DNA of 64,000 bases, taken from contig NC_087081.1 of the NCBI RefSeq assembly GCF_026151205.1, positions 8,427,246 through 8,491,245 of the forward strand. Reading direction: 5' to 3'. The translations under genes and the position numbers were made by a program. This document shows positions 1 to 14,000 of the stretch, one piece after another. Origin of the DNA: Bolinopsis microptera (Eukaryota > Ctenophora > Tentaculata > Lobata > Bolinopsidae). The notes beneath the pieces are model-generated. The model had not been told where the DNA came from. It worked only from the letters and a program-made list of their open reading frames with translations, and made no database searches. Numbering within the stretch: the stretch's first letter is position 1; each line of letters starts with the position of its first letter.

Positions 1-3000
1 ACCCAGCGAATTAAAACACACAGTCTATTTTACGTGAACCTTGTGAAAATTCAACCAACCAATCATCATGAAGTTCCCATAGAAACCAGCTATCTGGTTG
101 GTTGGTTGTGATAGTAACCAGCCAATGAATGGCCAGCTTCCACCCACCTGTTGAGTCCTAAACCAAAGAACACCTGGGTAAAGCTCTAATTTAGATGGTT
201 ACAGAGATTACCCGCAGCCGTCCGGCGAATGAATGAGATCTAACAGACGATGCATCAGCCAATCAAGTGGAGATATGTTGGCAGTGAGCCAATCAGTGGA
301 AAAGGGGCGGCGGCAGGGTTAGCAACGAGGGTCCCGAGGACGGAAATAAGGGTCATATGAGGTTTGAGCAGTTTTCGATGGTGCAACAAATTCCGCGCGG
401 TATCACTATCTGCGCAATCGAATTTTAGATGACTCCACAATAGTACAATGCTATTGACAGTGACTCCACCCAGTGGCTATGTCATTTATTCATTTTATCA
501 TCATCTATTGAACTATGTGGCGCTATTCAGCGATAGCCGTGGCTCCAATGAATCACTTCTTTGTTTCAAGTATACCATTAAGACGATGACCACATAGCTT
601 CGTTGAATCTGTTTATTTTATTTAGTGGTACAAATGGAACCGCAAACGCCACAACTAAAATGATCTTAGTGCCATCTTAACATATCACCAAAGATATAGT
701 CTCCCCTGGTTGCACTAACACTGTATTATGATCTATGTACTAAAAAGTCTCAAAATAGTGTCATCGGTCATCCTCGATTCAATATCAAAAATTAAAAGTA
801 TAAATATTGAAAATTAAAAGTTAATTAGCTTTGAAATTTAAGCCAGATGCGATATTAGCTCAAGAAACTCTCTTTGTGGCTGTTTAATTTGTTTTAGAGA
901 TACAACGTTTCCTTTTTAATCGGCAAAAGAAGAGTTCTCAAATTGCGAGATCAAAAGGCTTTGCAACTATGAACATTCTGTTACCTTGTCATTCGCAAAC
1001 TAGAGCCGAAAGCTCTTAAAGTGCGCCAATGACAAGGTCATCGATATTTCCGAGTTCATAATCATAAAACCGTGATATGTGACGACTTGGCCAAAGTCTT
1101 GATACAGCTGAAAACATGATTGTAAACAGCTTAGGAGCTGTGCAACATCTTATTAAAAAATAGATTATTAAAAAATCTTATTAAAAATAAATGCTTTTTG
1201 GCAACATTTGTTCACAAAAATACCAAAATAACAATATAGTCGCGAACTAAAAAAGCGTGTTTCACACGTTGATTTAAGTAAGATTCACACCTCAACAAGT
1301 TTTATTAAACGTAACTTTGAGCGGTACAATACCCGCCACAAAGTGGCTTTGTTTCATTAGCAACTGGTAAGATAATTAATTGCAAAGACAGTTCTTGGCA
1401 TATTATGGTCATTCGCAGATTGGATTTGTTTTTGTGTAATACGGAAAGATACTGCGTTTTTTTTTCGCGGAACTTTTTATTTGAAAACAACTTTAAAATT
1501 GAAAATAAACGTTGATTCTATAATGATAACACTAAGTTATCTCCTGACTTGATTATTCTAGAACTTATAAGAGAAAAAACGGGATCCTTACAAAATATAT
1601 TGAAATTAATAAAATAATGACATAATCATTGGAAATGTTGGTTTAATTAAAGACTATCATAAGTTTTGAGGTTTGACATAATACAAAAATATAAATGTAA
1701 TTAATAAGTGGGAGGGGCATGTCACAAGCCGCAAACTTCGATATAAGTTTAATCTATGCGATAATAAGTATAACTATTTATATAGCTCTTTAGGACGTCG
1801 AGGGAGAAAAAACACAATTTCCTGATCTAACATACAAATTTATGAAGAATAGCCCGACGAACTAAGTACAGCTAACAAAAGGAAGAGGAAAAACAAAGAC
1901 CGTGAACAAATAACGGAATTACAGAATATCACCGAATATTGGTCGCCAGTTCACCCAGTTAACACATGCTAACACATGTTATGACTCTACTTGCCCGTAT
2001 CATAACACCGGACATTAAACACTAACCCCCGGATACTCTATACGGGGTGATAACTAGTAAACATCCTCCTCCCCTCCAGTAGCGTGTCCGATATTAGGTA
2101 TCCTTATTCTCACAGGCTCATTCAGCTGTTCAGGGGCCCTTCCCCGCTGTAAGGTTACAACTCTACAAAGAAAGGTAACAATAACAGATGTGTTCTGATC
2201 AATAGCTTTAATGACGCTGACCGTATCGAGAGATGACGTGAGTTGTTTCAAATAAGAGCAAGGGAGGTGCAAACTGCGATGGCTATATTCATCTTTGACT
2301 TAAAAGCAATTTAAGCTAAAGATAGATTCATATTTTAGTGTGATTGGTAACAGCTTTTAAAACAAATTCACGTCTCTTCTGGATGGGTGCCGTCATCAAT
2401 ATATGACAATTAGAAATAACACCACGAACTCGATCCATGAATGTAGATTGTAGAGAGTTCTGAATAGAAAACAATGAGATTAGAATAAACAAATAAAAAC
2501 AAAGAGATCGGAAATTCTACAAAACTGGAGAGAGCTGGGAACTTGATCAGTCTACCACCACCTTATATTATAACGTTTAAAAATGTTATAGATACTGTTT
2601 TAAAACCTAACGTTTAACTTATTGTATTATATCGCTGTGATTAAAAAACAATCTGGTCCGTAGTATCACAACATCTAAGTATCGCAAACAACATCACTTA
2701 TAAGTGGACAAAGTTGCGAAATTCGTGCAGTTATAACCGAGATATATTTATGAAGGAGTCAGATATAATATTGCACGTGTTTTGTATATAACTTAGAGCT
2801 GTTTCTTTGTCTACCACGTTACTTAACTCCTGATGAGGGTTCTAAAAACAAGTTAACTCTACAGCTCACAGACACTGCCAACCTATTATACCATATCAGA
2901 ACGGTAGAAATTCTCTAACACATGTTTCATAACTTAGCTGAGCGAGCAACATAAAGTTAGCTGATGCATTTACTGAACCAATGTGTTAGTCAGCACAATG

Positions 3001-3961
3001 AATCTAATCGTCACTTACATTGACTTTAGCTTATTGTGGATCCTGCAGGACTACATGAATAATGAATATATGCAGGCCTGGGTATGGACCCATCATAATT
3101 TTTTCGTTTCAGTACGTTATTGTATCATGGTAGGGTGCACAAGTATAATTGCGGGTAGGGAAAAATGATAGACCATTACGTAGACTATGTTGTAGAGTAT
3201 GCTGAATATGACAAGGTTATCATGTTGATTGTTGAGGTTCTCTAATTACTAATAGGGTGTTTATGTAAACACTGGTTTGTTTAATTATCTTTTACAAGTG
3301 TGCTGGATCATGCTGTAAAGTTATGTAAATAATGCCCCTTTAAAACCTGGTTAAGTTCTCATGATAGAGCTTAGTATTACTAGTACATAGTAAGGGGAAC
3401 TTAAGACTCAAGAGTTCGAAGTGGTGGGCTAGTATTGAGTATTGAGTCAGTTACCAGCATGTCCACTCCGAGACTAGCGTGTACGACGTACGTCACAATG
3501 GAGATTTACCAGTTTCCTTCCAAAAACATTTATCGCAAGACGATGGACTAGGTACCAGAATAAAAATGTGCTACTAAGCTGTTCTTCAACAAATATACCA
3601 AGACAGAAGTATTTAGCAAGTGAAACAAATACTTTATTTTTGGGGACTGTCTCAAATCAGAATCCATACACAGGGTTTCCTAAATTCCAATACGGGTCGA
3701 GTGAACGTTCGTTAAATTACGCACGCACTTTTATGACAGTGTGATTACTATTACTCTTCTATAATCACCAATTTTAGAAAATACAAAGAAACTTGATCAT
3801 TGTATAACAGCACTTATATTCAAATTGCTGAACAGCATAATAATTAGCGGAGATATTTTCTTTGTATTTATACAATCCTATTGTTGGAATTTAGCAAGGG
3901 TTCTAAAGGGTTATGTTTACTTCTACAAACTGTGGTTAGTTATTTAATCCAGCACTTGTTC
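1..3961. other. Gene-poor AT-rich intergenic DNA
   Basis: No exon chain, long reading frame or known domain is visible on either strand. The open frames present are under about 75 codons and read like chance frames. CCAAT-type pentamers cluster near 230-300 (two CCAATCA sites). Nothing else is supportable here. Confidence 0.6.
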
Positions 3962-4030
3962 AGTAGTGACGTAGTAGTGACGTAGTAGTGACGCAGTAGT
4001 GGAGTAGTAGTGACGTAGTAGTGACGTAGT
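3962..4030. repeat. Dodecamer tandem repeat
   Basis: About five to six imperfect copies of a 12-base unit, GACGTAGTAGTG. Each unit contains a CRE-like half (TGACGT). It stands alone in intergenic DNA. It is best read as a small microsatellite; a regulatory role is speculative. Confidence 0.8.
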
Positions 4031-6957
4031 CGTATTCGAATAGACCCTGTAGATCCTTTCAATAGCCTAGTCAGTAGATTCGTCAAGCAGTTGGGATGGA
4101 AAACATGAAGACATTTTCAACTTCGCTTTTCAATACTTTATTGCAGTTGCAAAGACCACAATCACCCTTTGCGTCAGTCTATGTCCAGATGCAATGCTAG
4201 AATCAGACATAAACTGGATCGGTCATTATTAAGTAACAAGCGTGTCCCTTTAGTTCGGTTCGGTAAAAGAAGATCGTGGTTCGGCAAAATATTCCTGGTT
4301 CGGTCGTTTCCAAACACGTAAGCAGTTTAAGACAAACGCATGCCGCATCCATACAAACTCGATTCAAATTAAGCGATTCAATAAATCAAGAAGTACCAAA
4401 TCGTGTTAGTATAGCCTCAATTCTCCTCCAAAAGAAATCATAAGTTTTCTTCTAGTTCTGATAGGAAGTTATACGATTACAATTTATATAATGAGTATGA
4501 TCTTCACACTATATAGATTATAGAGTTGTATCGTTATTTCTCCTGCCTTCTTTAGATATTTGAAACCCCGATGTCAATATAGATCTTAACTTCTAAACGC
4601 TTCTTAGGGGAGGTCAAATCCAACAATGTTCAACAACATTTAAATTATACTTACAAAAGTCTCGGACGTAAGATATCTAATCTCTAAAAGTGGAACAATA
4701 ATTCTCGGTCGCGGTGGAAGGAAATATCAAACCTTGCAAGGTTCTTTGAAAATGGAAGTTACAAACTCTAAAGCGGAGATCTTAAATCTTGTCCATCCTT
4801 AGATTACAACTACCCACCAGGAGCTCCCTTGGTCTGACAGCAATGATTCGCATTAAGAAATGTGCACAGGAGACGTGACCAAAACCAGACGTCATCTCAT
4901 AGTTATACAGAACAGAATTAACCGTCCGTAATCTAACCTGGACTATTGTCTACAAACTGTCTGGAAAGGGATTATAGCCAGTCGTGTATGTTTACAAAGA
5001 ACAGGACGGTGAATACGAAATATAAAAGTTTTAAAAAGAGATCATCATAGCGGATGCAGCCCATCTTACTAGTACTACAGCTCGGTATGGAGAATGCAAA
5101 CGTGCGCTTTTACTACTCGGCGTTTTGCTTGATTTAAGTAGGAAATTTAGACTCATCCTTGCTAATTTTATTTCCGTCATTAGGCATAAACATTAAACAA
5201 GCACCAGATTGTATAGATCACTAGGGGTTTTTTGCTATTTTGGCAATCAAAATTAGAAATTTAGTGATCGAAAACTTAATCAAAGACAATATTGCCTCCT
5301 AATCGAATTGCTAAAAATAGAACCAGAGGAATTACAACTTGTGACATGCTTCAAACAGTGCGTGAGCTAAGAATATCCTTAATTTGAGATTTACTGGTTT
5401 AGCCAGTCACTCGATTTGGACCAGGTTAATTATGTCTGTCTGATCTTCTGGGTAACTGCAAAAGTCCTGTCCATTCTTGACTCTCCGTCCAGCAACCGGA
5501 TAACTGTCTTAAATCAGATCATCCACTGGGATGTGGCCTGGAAATTTTAACCCAACGCGAATGAACATCTGGAAGTAATGAAAATTATACTTATAGCAAT
5601 TGAAATTGCCTGTTATTAGCTTGAAAACTTAAATATTGAGGCACATGCCACCCCATTTACTACTATAACTACGACTAAAGCTAAAATTCAGTGAAAATGT
5701 GAAAACGTTGATCCTCGCCTTCTTAAGTTATAGTGAAAGGATAATAACAAATCACCTCAGAGTGAGCCATATAATTAAGGGCGGTAAATAAAGTCGACTC
5801 AAATGAATTAGTGAATCTCAAACTCGCAAAGCAAAGGTAACAAAACCTTTATAAAAACACTCAAGATACGCACTAAACCTCCCTCTTCGCATGGTTCACC
5901 TTCTTGTAAACCGTGTCTGTTCCGTTCAAATAGGCTCGGATAAATTAACTGCCGATTGTAATTACTATTAGCCTAATTACTGGAACCGAGAGGACTACAA
6001 AAAATTAGCGGTGAAAAACTCGCGGAGCTTCTCAAGACAGTCGTAGGAGACTACACGTGGGCGCCAGGACACTACATGTGGGCGCAACCCTCCAATCAGT
6101 GCTGGAGTGAACAGTCGCGTGACCATCACGTGACGTGCCGGTGTAAGCTTTACGGAGCCGAGGTGCTATAACCAGGTGCTATCCCTACAAAGGCACATGA
6201 CATAACTTTTAGCGGAACCGCAGGTAGTCAGGGCTCAGCCGGCTGATACTACAAATTATTCAAAACCAGATGGTATGAGAATATGGAAACAATTCCAGAC
6301 GATTTATAGCAGCTGAGAGAGAAGACAGAATATGTAAAAACTAAAACGTGTAATGAGAAAAACCGGAACGTAGAATGAGTAAAACCGGAACGTTTAAACA
6401 TCAGCTCCAAGGCACTTCAGCAACAGAACAATAAAACGTGCAATAACCCACATCTATTGAAACTAGCTTTGAAGTAAGACTAACGAAGTGCAGTTTTTGA
6501 GTGAAAGAAAATAGTGGAACAAAACATGAACACAAAGGGAAGCTCGTCACTTCGCAACCCGAGCTTGTTGGTGATGACCTCCGTCCAGATCGGAGCTACA
6601 GGGACAAGGAGTGTTTCATCTACTGTGTTTCCAGCAGCATAAGGGGTAAATATGGAATGCTGTGCGGCCGGGAGGCGACGTATACTTTATTTAAAAGTGG
6701 AAGATCTGAACATTATGCTTCAAAAATGAGCTGGAATTTGTTTCGATAACTCCTAGTTCCACCAGTTGTGAAGCTCAAATAACCGGAGGAGCGAAGGTAA
6801 GTATAGCTCCGAGAAACAAAGGAAACTTATTGTGTAGTTCCAAGTGTCGTGAGAAGGGTCAGCGTATACCTTTATTAAATGTAATGCAGCCCGTCTATAA
6901 GCGTACAAGCAATCCTCCGTGAACCCCGCTCCAACCGACCAATGGAACCCCCTGTAC
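4031..6957. other. Intergenic DNA with CACGTG sites
   Basis: No gene recognised. The stretch 6040-6140 is less AT-rich and contains CACGTG at about 6054 and 6127 beside a CCAATCAG box, the first of several such clusters. The open frames nearby, such as 6501-6749, have no recognisable domain and no splice context that supports an exon. Confidence 0.5.
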
Positions 6958-7001
6958 AAGTGAAATTAACCAATCAGAGAGCTCTATATCAATCACGTGA
7001 C
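6958..7001 (+). promoter_or_regulatory. CCAAT plus E-box module, copy 1
   Basis: A 44-base segment containing CCAATCAGAGAGCT followed by TCACGTG. A near-identical segment lies in opposite orientation at 10650-10693. The shared core carries an NF-Y-type CCAAT box and a bHLH-type E-box at a fixed spacing of about 20 bases. A second CACGTG follows at about 7007. It could be a promoter or enhancer module or a fragment of a dispersed repeat; the sequence does not decide. Confidence 0.5.
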
Positions 7002-7012
7002 CCTCACGTGGG

Positions 7013-10000
7013 AAGAGGTGGCGGGAGCAGGATTGTGCTGGGTGCTACAGAGATTGGTACTTAATTTCTCTTACTTACCGGAAGTGATGGAGCAGATTAG
7101 CGACTTTATTTGCTGCCTCCCCAACACTCGCACCCTGTAATGGTAATACAGCACTGTGTAACCCACTCTGACACTGCTATACAACTCTGAGGGGCAACAA
7201 GCGGTACAGCAAGATTTTAGGAGTTTCTAGGAAAATTTTTTAGGATTCATAATTCATTATGCACCGAAGCGTTTATTTGCCTTCCCAAAGTCGAGATTTC
7301 CATATCGGAAGCAGTAGTCTTAGATGACATTGATTTGAAATTCTGGAGTTTTTCTTTATGAATTTCGCACTTGATGGGTTTGATTTCGTCGAAAATCCTC
7401 AAGTTTACCTATAGGAGCATAAATTAAACAAATATAAATGAATGAAGCTAACAATAATTAGTTTCCAACTCAAAGCCTCATGGCAGATTGAGTAATTTCG
7501 CTTTAAACAATGTAGCTATACTATTACTAGTTTAAAACAATAGGCAAAATAAAATAATAATTCGCGTCTAAAATATACACTTGTTGTTACACCATGAGTA
7601 ATTAAACATTATAATTATTTATGTGTTGAGACTCTACACATATATTAACGATGCTTCACAGTTTGCACTTGGTAAAATTGTGGATGATTGGATAGTGGCA
7701 TCGTATTTGAAACACAGCAAACGTTTCTACCACGCCAAATCATGAAGAACACGTACTATAGTTCCGCCCAACCCAATATGAAGATAAACAATTGATGCTA
7801 ACAACTATCTGATAGTACGTTACTGTGAACAACTCCCTCTCTGAATCAAGGTGCTGCTTTAACTATAAACGTCGAGAAGAAGTACCATCTGAAGTGACAT
7901 GTGCACCCCAACAGGTACTAATTCTATTGACCAGCCCCAGGTAACAAGCGTGGTCGGGCTTTGTCACCTAGTTTGAGGGCCGTTAATTGTACAGACAGTT
8001 CAGATAAATGACTGCAGAGAGGCAATGTAAGTCGCAGGTTCTGTAGTCGCAAAACTATTATAGCAGGCAATATCATAGTCGTTACTGTCGAGATATTGCA
8101 CGGTAGTATGGGGTGCAAATTTGAAATAGAATTGTGTTCGCAGATAGGATATCCACATTGGTGCAGTTTGGACCGGGACATTTATAAGCAAAGTTGTATT
8201 AAACGATCAAGAAAACGATTCAAGCTGACTGATCAAATGTAAAATGAGATAAATCAAGAATTTGTATGCCGCCTGCATGTGACAGACGTTTCTTAAGAAA
8301 ATAGTGACCAACGTTCTGCGCAGCCTCGCACGACATAAGATCTTACGTTTCAGAATCAGATCACACTAATTGGGCCGGGATCGTGTAACTGTGCTATAGT
8401 CTCAACAAATACGGACCATATGACGTCATGTCCACAAGATACATGTGCCTACAATCTACACACTACTACAGGTTCACACTACAGCAGTCAGTGGTCTCAA
8501 TTCCACCTCCTAACCAGTAACCACGTACCGATCAGAGAGAAAGAGAAAGGGTCTGCAGACCTGCACTGCGAATGTTACATTGAGACCTCAACTCTGCACT
8601 ATAATAAAGCACTAAGAGACAGTAAAACTATAGTGGGCTGCGATGAGTATAAATTGTCATGTAAAATTATCGTGAATATAGAATATAAATTTTGATTAAC
8701 ATTTACACATGGTGCCTCAATTCTCATTGTAATTTTATTAAACATTTGATAGCTTGACCATTTACGAAGCAAATCTTAATTATCAAGGGCAGGTTTCGAG
8801 ACGCAAAAATACAAATTATCAAGTGTAATCTTATTTAGTTCTTATACCTTTATACCCTGTTTTCTTGTTTTACATAATTACTGATACCAGAACAGCTGTT
8901 TTATCGCAAGTACCGTTATGGTTGTAATGCTGCATAGTGCATATTGTAGAGTGGCTTTATGTTTAGCGTTAATAAAAATTATTCACTTTCATTGTAATTG
9001 TAGACGTAAAACCGATCATTTAATGTTTTCACCACAAAATCTTTACAGCGTCAAATATTTGTTTGGAGAATTAACTGGCTTTATTATATCACCATCTCCT
9101 CATCACCGGTAAACCATGAAAAAGGTTGCGATTTTCATTTGAGTCGAGTAAAAAATGGTGACCTTAAACAATCGACGTGTGAAACTGAACAAGTGAACAC
9201 ACTTGTGAGTGATTTTATACCCGCTTACGATAATTCTGTAGTCGAACATTTTAATTAGCAGAAATGTGACCCAGATAAAAATGAAGAAATGCAATATGTT
9301 TAGCTAACAAACAATATTACCATAGGAGATAAAGTTTTGATCTTCCTGGGTGAACTTTTGGAGTTGAAATATAAAAGTGAAATGTGCTGCTTGAGGCACC
9401 AACATGAACAAGCAGATGTGCAGACACAACACAGCTGACAGCTGTTTAGCGCAGAGCTGTCTTGCAGATGTAATGAATTAGTGTGAGTCTCACTGCGCAG
9501 CTTACTTCTAAAATTACGGCACTAAACATCACAGCTAATTGTTGGAACGACAAATTGGGTTGATGTTACCACTGTGATCATGTGCAATGTTCGAACTCTA
9601 GTTGGCTTGTCAGTGGCGGTGGTGGTGGTGGCACGCGGCGGGGGAATAGCTGTTATTCTGGTATTTGTCAGGGTCTGCAATCAGGGCTTGTGTGTGTCTG
9701 GTTTAAGTTAGATTAATAGTTCAATCTGTGGGATTGAGGCCGTTGCTGATTGTGGGAAGCGCTGCTGTGATTATTATTTGAGCCTTAAAACTCCATGTTT
9801 AAGCTATCATACAAATCTGTTATCAAGCTGAGCAATACTTGTTTTCATCAAATTATGGTACCCAATTTTTTTTAAATTCGTGATTTGAATTTAAATAAAA
9901 CATTGCCGATAATGATTCATGAATATTTGTAAAACATTGCACGACAAATAACATTGTAAATCTCAACGAATAGCCAAAGCATGAACAATCAGAAAGCAAA

Positions 10001-10649
10001 CCCTGGAGAAGAACTCCATTCAGGAAGGCTGTTGAAGCGTTCCCGACTTAGTTGGGTTATTGGACACGTGCTGAGAGAGACTGGATTGGGGAACACGCGC
10101 CCACGTGACACCGATAACGTGAACACGTGACCAGCACGTGGCACACAAAGTGAGCAGATCGTAGGATTAAATGTTAATATCCTAGTGTGCAAGGTTTGGG
10201 GACAATACCGCGCTCTTACTCGCTGAGAACGTTTGCACTTTAACCCTGGTCTGACAACACGAGAACCTTATATTGGACCTCGCAGGGCTATAACAACTTG
10301 TGTAATCACGTCACTGGACCTTGAAACAGCTGGTTTAAAGACCTTGATAACATCCCTGACACGATGCAATTAAAATATGGACTCTCCGCACATTGTAAAT
10401 CCCATTAATATTAGGAAATAGCTTGTGGATTGTCTAAAGGCTGATTTAGTGGCCCCACTAATTATGGACTGAACAGGAATTTTAATCTGGGGATGTCTAA
10501 ATTATCTCAACGCTCCCACATAATACTCCGTCAGCAATCGTGGATAATGAAGATTAACGAAAAAGCGAGGATGATTATGTTATAATGAAGAATAGCCGGG
10601 CTGAATATTACAGACTAATAAACGGGTCTAAGTCTAGGATTCTAGCAGG
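7013..10649. other. Gene-poor intergenic DNA
   Basis: No coding exon recognised. Four CACGTG sites fall between 10060 and 10140. A GGTGG-rich patch lies near 9615-9645. The short frames at 7924-8191, 8420-8695 and 9989-10192 do not resemble known proteins. Confidence 0.5.
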
Positions 10650-10693
10650 ACCACGTGACGGAAATAAAGCTCTCTGATTGGCTAGTTTCACTT
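10650..10693 (-). promoter_or_regulatory. CCAAT plus E-box module, copy 2 (inverted)
   Basis: The reverse complement matches 6958-7001 over about 44 bases, with conserved CCAATCAGAGAGCT and CACGTG. The two copies are about 3.7 kb apart and face opposite ways. This supports either a dispersed repeat or a reused regulatory module. Confidence 0.5.
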
Positions 10694-10797
10694 CCCTGAT
10701 TGTCAAATGACACAGGAGAGTTGAGCTGGAACTGAGTTGAACCGCCTTGGACCGTCTCTCAGTCAACTCAGAACAGCCTGCCTCTATTGTTCCTTAC

Positions 10798-11008
10798 AGA
10801 CCGGAATATTTGAGCAACACCGGAATATTCGAGCAACACCGGAATCCCTAACAAAATATCCCAATTCTGAGTATCATGTTTATACGGAGAAGGCTTATCA
10901 AGATACAGGGTATGACCTAGGTATTATAGGCGACAGTTTCACTGCAAGTGTAAGTAATAGGGCGACAGTTTCACTGCAAGTGCAAGTAATAGGGCGACAG
11001 TTTACCTG
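10798..11008 (+). repeat. Two short tandem repeats (18 bp and 32 bp)
   Basis: An 18-base unit containing GGAATATTYGAGCAACACC is repeated at about 10803-10845. A 32-base unit beginning GGCGACAGTTTCACTGCAAG recurs at 10929, 10961 and 10993, the third copy diverging after its first half. The frame at 10737-11066 that spans them owes its length to the repeats and shows no domain. Confidence 0.7.
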
Positions 11009-11095
11009 TATGTGTATTGTGTATTGTGTGCTATGTAAATATAATTCAGCAACGGTTTGGATATAAATGTAAGCAGAATAGGTCGACAGGTTCAT

Positions 11096-14000
11096 ATATA
11101 ATAGGAAATATTGGGAATCAACGAAAACTTGACCTAAAAGTAAAAATATGTTACTAACTACGGATCAATCAAACGTTTTTAACCTACATCATGATTAGAA
11201 TTAACTTAACCTGTATATAGCTGGAGTCGAGTTTTGAACAAAATCTGAAATTAATCAATAACTAACATTCAAAAATCAACATTAATGATTAATTAATCGA
11301 TCCCAATTAGTTTTCCCGCGTATCACAGACCACAGTACTGATTGGTCTGAAACAAGTCACATTTTGACACGTAACTTTTCATAAGGGTGCATATAACCTC
11401 ATCATAATCTGCTTACTAACTATCGTAAATTGGTTTGCCAATCTTCATGTAATTAGCCAATGAAAACTGGTAGCTTGAGGTCACATCGTCCTCTACAGGA
11501 CATTAATTTGTCAAGCTAAAACTAGACTTAATTTAAACTAGACGATTCAACATTTTACTAGCCTGAAATAAGACAATAAAACAAGATTTACAATGCTATA
11601 GAGTTTCCTCAACAACCGACATACAAAAAGCCACTAAATTCGGATCAATAGTTTCAGTGTAAACTTAATCCTGGTCCAGTCATTAGCCCAGACACTATAA
11701 TTGCGGAACCGAAAAGTTTCAAACGCATCCCAGCGACCAACTGAAAATTTAAGTAGAAATAATTTTGTTGAATTCGCATCTTTTCGTGATGGATCAGTGT
11801 ACTGTACATACTACATAACTTCAAATCAAATCTAATAAATTTCAATCAAAAGTAAATTAAAACCACAGACAATGACAACAGAAGATATTGCAATGCTATT
11901 TTAATATATACAATTACATTATAATTATAACCCGAAAGTACCTAGTACATATAGTACATTATAATTATGACACGAAAGAGAACCGGGCCATATTAAAAAG
12001 GGAAACAAATCGCTACTACGGAGACAGAGTGTTGGCCGGTGCGGCCCCGAGAACAACATTACAGAAAGAAGACTCCCAAATTCGAATTTTAATTTCGATA
12101 AAATGATATTAAAATCAATCGCAAAGATCATTAAGTAGGCAGACTATGTGGTGAACACAACGACTAGTGTTTTTTAGGCACGTGAAACAGATTTATAGTT
12201 TTATAATCTAAATAGTAAATACCACAAATATACTCTCACAGCTTCGCAACTTCAATATCATGATAATAGGCTGGGTATCATTAAACCCCTGTCAAGTCCA
12301 ACTATACAGTAATAAGTCGGAGCAGGAGCCAATAAAATCACGACAATTCGTCACGTGACTCAAAGAATAAGCCAGAACGGGCCGGGATTTTAGTCCCGGA
12401 AACCTCGTGATAAAACACGTATTGTAGAGGGTCAACCTGCACCCAGTGTGCACACGCTGACATATATTAACCAAGTGGTCACGTACCATTGATCCACACG
12501 TTCTATGATCAGCAAATGGAAGCATATTGGATTGATCGTTGTATGATCGGTGAATTGAAGTCAAAATGCGCAAGTTTTACAAAAGAAGGAGCGGCTAAAA
12601 CTATGACTGCAGTACAAGCGAATATTACGATTAAACTGCCGGCAAAATTAGAAATAAGGGTGGCAAACGGTTTAATTAGAGCTGATAAACCTAGATGGCA
12701 GTTAACCGAGGTGGACGTGATCGATTAGTGATAATCTCCTCATTTTAACGAGTGCAACTCACGGAAGATCGAAACGTGCAGAGCTAACCTCGCGTTCACG
12801 TTATATCGCTTTTAAATTCGAACGGTAAAACCTAATTGAAAAGCAATCGAGCGAATTGATATGATATGGATCTCACAAAAAACGGTGAGCTTGAGAGAAA
12901 TTGCTAAAAATGTTGTAGCTAACTGAAATGGTAAGCTTATGATGGCGAGTTAGTTTCTTCTACTTTAAGGTATAATATCTTCTAAATCTAACATGTGACC
13001 TGTTAAAAGGCTCTAATCGATGCATCAAGTAGACAATTCACTTACCAGCGATCGGGATGACGGGTGATGACTTACATTTGTACGCCTCTAATTCGGTGGT
13101 TTCTCAATTTTCAGCATGACAAAACAGGTGAAAGTGATGTGTCGGTGTCAATAATTGTAGCGAGGTGGGTTATCTATTTTTGTTGCCATTTACGAGTAAT
13201 CTATTTGTCAAAGTGCACTCCGGACTCCCATGAAAGTGAACAATTTCGAAATCTTATAGTGAACAAATTTCTTCATGGCAGTAAAATTACAGTGCGTAAT
13301 AAAAGTTCAAGCTAATCAAGTACAAATGTATGAAATCAGCTGTGATCATTCGGCTACATCTATTTTATTATACATAAAGCGAGACGGTATATATCTCAAT
13401 CTGTTGCCATTTTATTGCCAATTTACCGACATCAACTTAAACACGAATTTCCACGGAAACCGTGTAGTGAGAAAAATACCATCATGAAACATTTTTGGCT
13501 GGGCTGAATGCTTTTATGGCCTTTTGGCCAGTATGAAGAAATAACAAATGAGCCAAGAAAAAAGAACTTTAGGTCCTGAAATTTATACATAGTTATAAAA
13601 ATCACAAAATAGACAAAAATGTTTGTCTCTTTCACCACTTTAAGCGGGTTAGCCGGGTGTCTAATAGTTTAAAGAGCTGACAAACATGAAGATAGTTGTA
13701 CAAATGCGAAACATTACTTTTTCCTCAGCTCTAAATGATTGTTCAATATTCAGTTCAATAAGATAAAGCTAATGTTTCACTTGTACTATCATGACTTAGC
13801 TAATTGAAAAAATGTGTTATTATATCATAACCAACAGTAATTGAAAAACCCATTCATATAATTGTAAATTGTAGATAAATGTTTTTAGATTTTTCGAGCA
13901 AAACTGAAAATCGATCAAAACTAAAAAATGCGAACATGTTAAAATATGCATGTCACCGGTCGCGTGGCTAAAGTAAAAATGTTACTTGTAGCCCGAGTAA

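Noticed and set aside
12489-12728. A 79-codon frame with coding-like composition
   Set aside because: No recognisable family, no convincing flanking splice sites, and the length is within chance for this window.
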